10,432 nucleotides of DNA from Allomuricauda sp. (lineage in GTDB: Bacteria; Bacteroidota; Bacteroidia; Flavobacteriales; Flavobacteriaceae): positions 1 through 10,432 of the forward strand of contig JANQOD010000413.1 in the NCBI GenBank assembly GCA_028289745.1, in the 5' to 3' direction. The position numbers and the translations under genes are program-made. Of this stretch, positions 1 to 5,544 are shown piece by piece; position 1 is the stretch's first letter, and each line of letters opens with the position of its first letter. Below the pieces are notes generated by a model. It searched no databases, was not told the origin of the DNA, and saw only the letters and a program-made list of their open reading frames with translations.

Positions 1-1011
1 TTTGTGGGCAAGAATATCGTTCATGTGGCCGTTTTCAAGAAAAAGGATAAGCGCACCACTTATAATATGATCTATAAGGATGGAAGGGGCGGCCCCAGCT
101 ATATCAAGCGGTTCAATGTCACCGGCGTGACCCGTGACAAGCCCTATGACCTCACCAATGGCAAGGCGAGCTCAGACGTCTTGTATTTCACTGCCAATGC
201 CAATGGGGAAGCTGAAGTGGTCACCGTGAACCTGCGCCAAACGGGAAGCATTAAAAAACTGAAATGGGATCTCGATTTTGCCGATGTGCTCATCAAGGGA
301 CGTAACTCAAAGGGCAATTTGGTGACCAAATATGCCGTCAAGCGCATAGAGTTGAAAGAAAAGGGACTCTCGACCCTGAAGCCCAGAAAACTTTGGTTTG
401 ATGAAACGGTACAGCGCTTGAACGTCGATGAAAGGGGAGAGCTTTTGGGTGAGTTCACCAGTGCCGACCGCTTGTTGTTGATCAACCAAAAGGGAGTTGC
501 AAAAACGGTGATTCCCGAACTTACGCTGCGTTTTGACGACGATTTGGTGGTATTGGAAAAATGGGATGCCAAGAAACCCTTGACCGCAATTTATTGGGAA
601 GGGGAAAAAGAGCTCTTTTATGTAAAGCGCTTTATGATTGAAAATCCTGATAAAGAGGAAACCATCATTACCGATCATTCAAAATCATATCTTGAAAAAG
701 TATTTACCGATTATCGACCACGGGCCGAGGTCGTGTTCGTGAAAAAGCGCGGCGAAGAACGAAAAGATAATTGGGAAATCGAATTGGAATCGTTCATAGC
801 GGTCAAGGGCATCACTGCCATGGGTAACCAGTTGACCAAAGAAAAAGTGCTCGAGATCAATGAGATGGAACCTTTGCCCTATACGCCGCCAGAACCTAAA
901 AAGGCCGAAGAAATTGAAGTGGTCGACGAAGAAAATATTTCGCCTGCCCCCTCTGGTAAAGACGATATCAAAAGTCAAAAAGGAGATAACGAGCAAACAA
1001 CGTTGTTTTAG
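1..1011 (+). CDS. parC: DNA topoisomerase IV subunit A, C-terminal part (5' truncated by window edge)
   Basis: This is the last 336 codons of the A subunit of topoisomerase IV, the enzyme that unlinks sister chromosomes. The frame is open from base 1 (F-V-G-K), so the true start lies outside the window and the GTG at base 4 is an internal valine. What remains is the C-terminal DNA-wrapping region, not the catalytic breakage-reunion domain. Stretches typical of the Bacteroidota-type subunit are visible: VAVFKKKDKRTTYN near the start, RFNVTGVTRDKPYDLT, LYFTANANGEAEVVTV, VTKYAVKRIELKEKG, RGELLGEF and ESFIAVKGITAMGNQLT. The last 50 or so residues are acidic, proline-rich and probably disordered, ending in QTTLF (see findings). 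It is followed after 65 nt by a same-strand hydroxylase gene. The family call is secure. ParC rather than GyrA rests on the characteristic Bacteroidota C-terminal sequence, recognised from memory. Confidence 0.93.
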   Translation, partial: FVGKNIVHVAVFKKKDKRTTYNMIYKDGRGGPSYIKRFNVTGVTRDKPYDLTNGKASSDVLYFTANANGEAEVVTVNLRQTGSIKKLKWDLDFADVLIKGRNSKGNLVTKYAVKRIELKEKGLSTLKPRKLWFDETVQRLNVDERGELLGEFTSADRLLLINQKGVAKTVIPELTLRFDDDLVVLEKWDAKKPLTAIYWEGEKELFYVKRFMIENPDKEETIITDHSKSYLEKVFTDYRPRAEVVFVKKRGEERKDNWEIELESFIAVKGITAMGNQLTKEKVLEINEMEPLPYTPPEPKKAEEIEVVDEENISPAPSGKDDIKSQKGDNEQTTLF

Positions 1012-1020
1012 TCCCTTATT

Positions 1021-1055
1021 CTCTGTATTTTCAGCAAATACACAGATTTAATCTT
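1021..1055 (+). terminator. weak hairpin after parC, possible terminator
   Basis: Bases 1021-1030 (CTCTGTATTT) pair with 1036-1045 (AAATACACAG) at 9 of 10 positions around a 5-nt loop. The stem is AT-rich and is followed by ATTTAAT rather than a clean T run. It could be a weak terminator or only a transcript 3' end structure, so read-through into the next gene is possible. Confidence 0.25.
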
Positions 1056-1076
1056 GATCTGCGCTAACATTTTTTT

Positions 1077-2021
1077 ATGGATTTCACCAACCCGCTGGTG
1101 TACGGTGTCCCCGTTTTTGTAGCTTTTATTTTACTTGAGCTGACCTATAGCAAGACCCATGGCGATGACCATATTTATGAATGGAAAGACTTGGCAGCTA
1201 GTGGCTTTATGGGAATTGGGTCTGCACTTTTAGGCCCGCTTTTCAAAGTAATTTTCGCTATTGTTCTTTTTGAACTGGTTTATGAGACGTTCAATCCAAT
1301 GGTTGATGGTACACGAACCAATCTTTTAGGTTACGAATCTTTTGGATATGCTTGGTACGTTTGGCTGTTGTGCCAGTTGGCCGATGATTTCACCTACTAT
1401 TGGTTTCATCGCGCAAATCATGAGGTGCGTATCTTGTGGGCCGCTCATATCGTTCATCACTCTTCTGACAATTATAATTTGGGTACCGCGGTGCGCAATG
1501 GCTGGTTTACAATTCTCTATAAACCCTTATTTTATATGTGGTTGCCCGCAATTGGTTTTCCGCCAGAAATGGTATTGGTGTGCTTGGGCATTGAGGCGCT
1601 ATGGCAATTTCAATTGCACTCTGTCTACATTCCGAAGCTCGGTGTTTTAGAAAAGATTTTTAACACGCACACCATGCACCAAGTGCACCATGCCCAGAAT
1701 GTGGAATATTTGGACAAGAACCATGGCGGATTCTTGAATGTTTTTGATAAACTATTTGGTACATGGAAGGAACTTGACGATGAAATAGATGTGGAATATG
1801 GGGTCGTTCATTCGCCCGGTTCCTATAACCCCGTGGTTATTCTGACCCATGAATTTAGGGATATATGGAAAGACGTGAAAAAGACTAAAGTACTATCGCA
1901 TAAATTGATGTATATTTTTGGCCCACCAGGGTGGAGCCATGACAGAAGTACGTTGACCGTCAGGCAACAACAGGCCCTGTCTAAAGAACAAAAGCTGAAA
2001 AATCACAAATTGACTTCGTAA
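1077..2021 (+). CDS. Sterol desaturase / fatty acid hydroxylase superfamily membrane protein
   Basis: A 314-aa integral membrane protein of the di-iron fatty acid hydroxylase superfamily, whose members use O2 to hydroxylate or desaturate lipid substrates in the membrane. The histidine boxes that hold the two irons are all present. HRANH (H111, H115) follows a hydrophobic segment, AHIVHH (H124, H127, H128) follows shortly after, and HTMHQVHH (H198, H201, H204, H205) comes later, with a further H216 in KNHGG. Hydrophobic segments lie at about residues 8-24, 40-70, 92-108 and 150-180. The sequence resembles the bacterial relatives of alkylglycerol monooxygenase more than C-4 sterol methyl oxidase, but the substrate cannot be read from the sequence. 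The ATG at 1077 is the first in frame after a short T-rich leader; there is no Shine-Dalgarno, as is usual in this phylum. The gene ends 39 nt from the convergent TerC gene. Confidence 0.9.
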   Translation: MDFTNPLVYGVPVFVAFILLELTYSKTHGDDHIYEWKDLAASGFMGIGSALLGPLFKVIFAIVLFELVYETFNPMVDGTRTNLLGYESFGYAWYVWLLCQLADDFTYYWFHRANHEVRILWAAHIVHHSSDNYNLGTAVRNGWFTILYKPLFYMWLPAIGFPPEMVLVCLGIEALWQFQLHSVYIPKLGVLEKIFNTHTMHQVHHAQNVEYLDKNHGGFLNVFDKLFGTWKELDDEIDVEYGVVHSPGSYNPVVILTHEFRDIWKDVKKTKVLSHKLMYIFGPPGWSHDRSTLTVRQQQALSKEQKLKNHKLTS

Positions 2022-2060
2022 TACTTTATCGATTAGGCAAACCGGTCAATATCCATAGCC

Positions 2061-2876
2061 TTAAGAAATATCGGTTTTTTCTTCGACGAATTCTTGCTTC
2101 TTTCGCAATTTCATATTCAAAAACTCGACCAATAAAGAGAAGGCAATGGCAAAGTAGAGATACCCTTTTGGTATTGCACCTATTTCTTGGCCAAAGACTT
2201 TCGCATGGCTGAGATGTGCGGCTTCGGCGATCAACATGAAACCGATAAGGATCAAAAAAGCAAGCGCCAATAACTGCATCGAGGGATGCTTGTTGATGAA
2301 TTTTCGAATACCATTTGCGAAAACCATCATAATAATGATTGAAATGACCACTGCAATGATCATTAGTACCAAAGCATCTTGAGGCTTGTCGCCAATGCCG
2401 TTGGTCATGCCCACGGCCGTTAAGATAGAATCGATTGAAAAGATAAAGTCGATAATGATGATTTGAACGATGGCTTTTGACAGGGTATTGATTTTCTTCG
2501 CTTTGATTTGATCTTCATCGTGTTCGGGCAACTCTACCTTTTCATGTATCTCAGAAGTGCTTTTGTAGATGAGAAACAGTCCGCCCAAGAACAAAATGAC
2601 CGCCTGGCCGCTTATGCCGACATACAACCATGAAGTCTTCACATAATAAAATGGATTGCTCAGACCGATCAAGAACGACACCGCGAACAACAATATGATT
2701 CGCTGGGCCATGGCCAATATGAGCCCTATGTTCGTTGCCTTTCGTTGTTGTTGTGGAGGGAGTTTGTTGGCGGCAATCGATATGAACACAATATTGTCAA
2801 TGCCTAGAACGATTTCAAGAAATGTCAGCGTGATCAGCGCTACCCAAGCGTCTGGACTGGCAAGGATTTCAAACAT
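2061..2876 (-). CDS. TerC family integral membrane protein
   Basis: A 271-aa polytopic protein of the TerC/Alx/YkoY family. Characterised family members export manganese or supply metal to exported enzymes, and the name comes from tellurite resistance. About seven hydrophobic segments are visible (roughly 12-34, 50-70, 83-104, 135-152, 167-188, 197-217, 235-255). The two signature acidic motifs are intact: EIVLGIDNIVFI (E21, D27, N28) in the first helix and DFIFSIDSILTAVG (D143, D149) in the fourth. The loop at 110-130 is charged and cytoplasmic-looking, and the C-terminus is basic then acidic. The ATG lies 2 nt after the stop of the upstream lipoprotein gene (TGACCATG on the minus strand), so the two are probably translationally coupled. 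Metal transport is inferred from family knowledge; the specific ion and a role in tellurite resistance are not shown here. Confidence 0.92.
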   Translation of the reverse strand: MFEILASPDAWVALITLTFLEIVLGIDNIVFISIAANKLPPQQQRKATNIGLILAMAQRIILLFAVSFLIGLSNPFYYVKTSWLYVGISGQAVILFLGGLFLIYKSTSEIHEKVELPEHDEDQIKAKKINTLSKAIVQIIIIDFIFSIDSILTAVGMTNGIGDKPQDALVLMIIAVVISIIIMMVFANGIRKFINKHPSMQLLALAFLILIGFMLIAEAAHLSHAKVFGQEIGAIPKGYLYFAIAFSLLVEFLNMKLRKKQEFVEEKTDIS

Positions 2877-2878
2877 GG

Positions 2879-3253
2879 TCAGTGTGTTTTTATGGCTTCG
2901 CCTCTAAATTTTCGTTTATCACCGATAGCGTTGTATTCAAATGTATAAGAACTATCTGAGGTAGTCAAAATTTTAATATGAATGGATTTTTCCTCTAAGC
3001 GGTTTTTGGGGTTCAACTTTTTCAACACATACTCACAATCATTGATCCATCGTACAGAGGAGGTGTCTTTCTTTTGCTCAAACTCTTCAATCTCAATACG
3101 TTCTGACCGGGTAAAAACGGTGGTTTTTTCTTCCCCATCGATCGTGGTGGTAAAAGTGAAAGTACCTGTTTTGAACGCTTCACAATTTCTTTCAGGAGCT
3201 GGTTGGCAGCAAACCAACAGCAGTATTATCGATAAAGCCAGAAATCTGTTCAT
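2879..3253 (-). CDS. Small conserved lipoprotein of unknown function, coupled to terC
   Basis: A 124-aa protein with a short lipoprotein-type signal: basic MNR, a hydrophobic run LALSIILLLV, then Cys15-Cys16. Cys16 (or Cys15) would be the lipidated residue; a Cys at -1 is atypical for a lipobox. The mature part is hydrophilic and beta-rich in appearance, with two further cysteines (C24, C73) that could form a disulfide, and a distinctive core DTSSVRWINDCEYVLKKLNP. From memory, close homologues occur widely in Flavobacteriaceae, and some carry the product name DNA topoisomerase IV. Nothing in this sequence supports that name, and it is probably a propagated error (see findings). The stop is 2 nt from the TerC start, and the upstream XRE gene ends 46 nt away on the same strand. 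The function is unknown; a periplasmic or outer-membrane partner of the TerC protein is a guess from the coupling alone. Confidence 0.82.
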   Translation of the reverse strand: MNRFLALSIILLLVCCQPAPERNCEAFKTGTFTFTTTIDGEEKTTVFTRSERIEIEEFEQKKDTSSVRWINDCEYVLKKLNPKNRLEEKSIHIKILTTSDSSYTFEYNAIGDKRKFRGEAIKTH

Positions 3254-3299
3254 AGCTGCAAATTAAATACAATAAAAGGTTCTGGATGATGCTATGCCC

Positions 3300-3665
3300 T
3301 TATTTTTTTGGCTCAAACGACTCGAAAGTACCATCGTTGTAGAAAACAACAATTTTTGTAGGCCTTTTTCCGATATCTGTACGGGCAATTTTGGTGGAGG
3401 GGGTAGCTGTTGGTGGTTCAGAATGGGTGTCCGCTCCATGTGATGGGTCAGGGAAAGTGCCTTTTCCATTCAACAGCCAATAGATGTTTACTTCGGGGAA
3501 AGTTGTAATGACTTTCATGACGAAGTCTAAGCTAGGGCGGTTCCTTCCATTCAACAAATGGGAGACACTCGAGCGTTGCACCCCAATCTTATCTGCAAAT
3601 GTGGAAGGGGACAGTTCATAATGCCCGATAATGGCTTTGAGCCGCGCCACAAAACTATTATTCAC
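3300..3665 (-). CDS. XRE-family helix-turn-helix DNA-binding protein
   Basis: A 121-aa protein with an N-terminal Cro/C1-type helix-turn-helix at about residues 5-68: ARLKAIIGHYELSPSTFADKIG, then the recognition helix region VQRSSVSHLLNGRNRPS, then FVMKVITTFPEVNIYWLLNGKG. This is the layout of flavobacterial phage-repressor-like regulators. A Pro/Ser/Thr-rich linker (about 72-95) leads to a short C-terminal segment with a beta-hairpin-like IVVFYNDGTFESFEP. I chose GTG at 3665. An in-frame TAA lies 27 nt upstream with no ATG between, and the only nearby ATG (3667) is in another frame and is followed at once by TGA. It is the first gene of a probable operon with the lipoprotein and TerC genes. 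No phage genes adjoin it, so a chromosomal regulator is more likely than a prophage repressor. Its target and ligand are unknown. Confidence 0.88.
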   Translation of the reverse strand: MNNSFVARLKAIIGHYELSPSTFADKIGVQRSSVSHLLNGRNRPSLDFVMKVITTFPEVNIYWLLNGKGTFPDPSHGADTHSEPPTATPSTKIARTDIGKRPTKIVVFYNDGTFESFEPKK

Positions 3666-3702
3666 ATCGGTAAATTTTATAATACGAAATTAATCAAATC
3701 TG

Positions 3703-3729
3703 CAAAAATAGAAGCATGGAAGTAAACAA
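3703..3729 (-). promoter_or_regulatory. Candidate Bacteroidota-type promoter for the XRE operon
   Basis: On the minus strand TATTTTTG (3710-3703) matches the TAnnTTTG -7 box exactly. A TTG (3729-3727) lies 16 nt upstream, slightly short of the usual spacing. The box is 37 nt from the GTG start of the XRE gene. Confidence 0.4.
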
Positions 3730-3784
3730 TTATGTATAGCATTTATTAAATTATAAGTTTATAAAAAGGAATATAAATTACTGA

Positions 3785-3982
3785 TTAAAAATAGGTTACA
3801 ATATAGTACATTTTATACATCAAAAATTCGTTCACACTTGTAACAAATCTTGGACAACCTTGACAGTTCCCGTTGACATATAGTTGACAACTGTAAATTT
3901 TATGGCATTGAAAGTCTATTTTTTGATGCGCTTCCACTACTTCGAACGTTTGTGGATCGGCAATACGTAAAAATAATGTCAT
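3785..3982 (-). CDS. Doubtful 65-aa cysteine-containing small protein
   Basis: This short frame starts at ATG 3982; a TTG immediately upstream extends it by one codon. I do not recognise it. The product has four cysteines, C26, C32, C40 and C43, as C-X5-C-X7-C-X2-C, ending in NGNCQGCPRF, with a nearby H27. That arrangement could bind zinc or an iron-sulfur cluster. The last 15 residues are hydrophobic and tyrosine-rich. For it being real: it lies where base composition is less AT-rich than its flanks, and its codons look reasonable. Against it: there is no recognisable promoter upstream, it overlaps a repeat cluster that may be regulatory, and the frame is short. It could also be a fragment of a decayed gene. 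Confidence 0.28.
   Translation of the reverse strand: MTLFLRIADPQTFEVVEAHQKIDFQCHKIYSCQLYVNGNCQGCPRFVTSVNEFLMYKMYYIVTYF
3850..3894. repeat. Cluster of TTGACA direct repeats (possible operator)
   Basis: TTGGACA (3850-3856) is followed by TTGACA at 3860-3865, 3873-3878 and 3884-3889, with start-to-start steps of 10, 13 and 11 nt, close to one helical turn each. The last copy sits in an interrupted palindrome AGTTG-A-CAACT (3882-3892). ACAGTT (3863-3868) is the inverse of AACTGT (3889-3894). Such phased repeats between two regulator genes fit an operator, but they also overlap the doubtful short frame. Confidence 0.45.
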
Positions 3983-4000
3983 CAATTAGCTATATAGGGT

Positions 4001-4008
4001 TATATTTG
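4001..4008 (+). promoter_or_regulatory. Candidate -7 promoter box for the Lrp-DinB pair
   Basis: TATATTTG matches TAnnTTTG exactly and faces the Lrp gene, which starts 86 nt downstream. No TTG or TTTG lies at the expected distance upstream, so the promoter is incomplete by consensus and may need an activator. A second, poorer box, TATTTTCG, lies at 4071-4078, close to the start codon. Confidence 0.32.
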
Positions 4009-4094
4009 TGATTTACTTGTATTATTTTTAAAAAAATACTGTTTCTATTAAGTTTAATTTCTTAATTTACTATTTTCGTTGAAAATTTTATGGT

Positions 4095-4574
4095 ATGGGC
4101 AAAGTAAAACTAGATGAAATAGATCATCAGATTCTGGACATGTTGATCGACAACACCAGAACACCGTTTACAGACATTGCGAAAAAGCTTTTGATTTCTG
4201 CGGGAACGGTGCATGTTCGGGTCAAAAAAATGGAAGAAGCCGGTATAATAAAGGGATCCTCCCTGACTTTAGATTACGTAAAACTCGGGTATGCTTTCAT
4301 TGCCTATGTGGGCATTTTTTTGGAAAAAACCCATCAAACCAAATTTGTGCTTGAACGACTGACCCAAATACCTTATGTTACGGTTGCCCATATCACCACC
4401 GGAAAATTCAATATTTTCTGCAAGATTAGGGCAAGGGACACCACCCATGCCAAAAATATTATCTTTAAGATAGATGATATTGACGGTATCAGCCGTACAG
4501 AAACCATGATTTCGTTGGAAGAGAGCATTAATGACAAAAAGCGGTTGATGCATACCATTTTCAACGAGATTTGA
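4095..4574 (+). CDS. Lrp/AsnC family transcriptional regulator
   Basis: A 159-aa feast/famine regulator, full length for the family. Residues 5-62 form the winged helix-turn-helix: LDEIDHQILDMLIDNTRTP, then FTDIAKKLLISAGTVHVRVKKM, then GIIKGSSLTLDYVKLGY. Residues from about 67 to 145 form the RAM ligand-binding and oligomerisation domain (AYVGIFLEK, VTVAHITTGKFNIFCKI, IDGISRTETMISLEE). Such proteins assemble as octamers or larger discs on DNA and usually sense amino acids. I chose ATG 4095. An ATG at 4090 is in another frame and closes after five codons. The stop is only 4 nt before the DinB-family gene, so the two are probably co-transcribed. From memory this sequence type is very conserved across Flavobacteriaceae, which suggests a core regulator. 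Its ligand and targets are not evident here. Confidence 0.94.
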   Translation: MGKVKLDEIDHQILDMLIDNTRTPFTDIAKKLLISAGTVHVRVKKMEEAGIIKGSSLTLDYVKLGYAFIAYVGIFLEKTHQTKFVLERLTQIPYVTVAHITTGKFNIFCKIRARDTTHAKNIIFKIDDIDGISRTETMISLEESINDKKRLMHTIFNEI

Positions 4575-4578
4575 CCGA

Positions 4579-5097
4579 ATGGCATACCCATCCGAATTAG
4601 CAAAAAACGAGTATCATGCCTTTTATGGGCCTTATATCAAGGCTTTGGGCCAGGTTGACTTAATGAGGCAATTGATAAGCGGAAAGCAAGAGTTCACCGA
4701 TGTTCTTCAAACGATTCCCTTAGAAAAATTCCCTTACAGGTATGAAGAAAAAAAGTGGTCTGTTGCTGAAGTGCTAATGCATATTGTTGATGCCGAGCGG
4801 GTTTTTCAATATAGGGCTTTGAGGTTTGCAAGAAATGACGCTACACCCTTGCCGGGTTTCGATCAAGACACCTACGTGCCCGAATCAAAGTCTGCTGACA
4901 AGAAAAGCGGTGTCATCTCTGACGAATACGAAACGGTCAGAAATGCTTCGATTTCACTATTTGGGTCTTTTGATGCCCAAATACTACAGCGAGTAGGTAC
5001 GGCCAGTGGTTATAAGATGAGTGTCCGTGCTTTGGGCTTTATCATCTGTGGCCACCAGAAACACCATCTAAAAATACTCAAAGAGCGCTATCTGTAA
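4579..5097 (+). CDS. DinB family protein (putative metal-dependent hydrolase or thiol transferase)
   Basis: A 172-aa protein of the DinB/YfiT four-helix-bundle superfamily, which holds a metal ion (Zn, Ni or similar) with three histidines. Members include bacillithiol-, mycothiol- and glutathione-dependent transferases. The expected ligands are visible: H68 in WSVAEVLMHIVDAERVF and H159 plus H163 in the C-terminal GHQKHHLKIL. Typical family landmarks are the tryptophan before the first helix motif (KKWS), the acidic DAER, and the last-helix GH-x3-H. There is no signal peptide, so it is cytoplasmic. The ATG lies 4 nt after the Lrp stop, implying one transcript. The gene ends 5 nt from the convergent small acidic-protein gene. 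The reaction and substrate cannot be assigned from sequence. Confidence 0.9.
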   Translation: MAYPSELAKNEYHAFYGPYIKALGQVDLMRQLISGKQEFTDVLQTIPLEKFPYRYEEKKWSVAEVLMHIVDAERVFQYRALRFARNDATPLPGFDQDTYVPESKSADKKSGVISDEYETVRNASISLFGSFDAQILQRVGTASGYKMSVRALGFIICGHQKHHLKILKERYL

Positions 5098-5102
5098 AGG
5101 GC

Positions 5103-5450
5103 TCAGATAATTTCATCTGAATCGGTTTCGGGGTCGCCATCAGAAGGCTCGTTTTCAGAGTCTTGATTTGATGACGCCTCGACTTCTGCAATGGTTTCTT
5201 CAACAGCACTATTTTCGAGTTCCCTTTCAATGGTTTCCTCAAAGTTTGAAATGAAGTTTGCAAGACTCTGACTGATCTTTACCAAATAAATGGTGTCATC
5301 GGTTTTGATCTCTACCGCTTCAACAATTTCTCCGTTGGGTTTCTTTAAAACGATCAGGTCTTCATCTCCATAGCCATGTGGATATAGGTCGATGAGCAAT
5401 GCAGCGACATCATGGGGCAACTTCTTGTAATCGATAAGCACACGTTTCAT
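5103..5450 (-). CDS. Conserved flavobacterial hypothetical protein with acidic C-terminal tail
   Basis: A 115-aa cytoplasmic-looking protein with no membrane segment. Residues 1-70 appear folded: MKRVLIDYKKLPHDVAALLIDLYP, then GYGDEDLIVLKKPNGEIVEAVEIKTDDTIYLVKIS, which looks like a helix followed by a beta-meander. Residues 71-115 are strongly acidic (many Glu, Asp, Ser) and probably disordered. From memory the N-terminal part is shared by small proteins found beside aroB in other Flavobacteriaceae; I know no function. The gene lies downstream of aroB's position in reverse order: it is upstream of aroB on the minus strand, with a 94-nt gap that contains no clear terminator, so co-transcription into aroB is possible. 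The start is the only plausible ATG. Its 3' end almost touches the convergent DinB-family gene. Confidence 0.75.
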   Translation of the reverse strand: MKRVLIDYKKLPHDVAALLIDLYPHGYGDEDLIVLKKPNGEIVEAVEIKTDDTIYLVKISQSLANFISNFEETIERELENSAVEETIAEVEASSNQDSENEPSDGDPETDSDEII

Positions 5451-5544
5451 AGTAGGCAGCGTTTATGGTTGTGACACCTAATCTATGAATTTTTAATGCC
5501 CAAGGGCCCAAAGAGTTGTCAAATGAAAAAAAAAGTATGTGTAG

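Larger units (their letters stand above)
3666..4094. other. AT-rich divergent intergenic region between two regulators
   Basis: This 429-nt gap separates the minus-strand XRE gene from the plus-strand Lrp gene. The outer parts (about 3666-3800 and 3985-4094) are very AT-rich, as expected for regulatory DNA. The middle (about 3830-3970) is richer in GC and holds both a doubtful short reading frame and a cluster of TTGACA repeats. Apart from these and the two candidate promoters I see no RNA gene, terminator or recognisable gene remnant. Confidence 0.7.

Noticed and set aside
2041..2078. An imperfect hairpin (ACCG, ATAT pairing with ATATCGGT) followed by T6 at the convergent ends of the hydroxylase and TerC genes.
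   Set aside because: It needs a 4-nt bulge and a loop of about 15 nt with few GC pairs. It might help end the hydroxylase transcript but is too weak to annotate.
3860..3889. TTGACA copies read as sigma70 -35 boxes.
   Set aside because: Bacteroidota promoters use TTG/TTTG and TAnnTTTG elements, and no suitable -7 box lies downstream at the right spacing.
5103..5120. A 6-bp inverted repeat TCAGAT / ATCTGA at the convergent ends of the DinB-family and acidic-tail genes.
   Set aside because: The stem is short and AT-rich, has no T run on either strand, and is inside coding sequence; not enough for a terminator.
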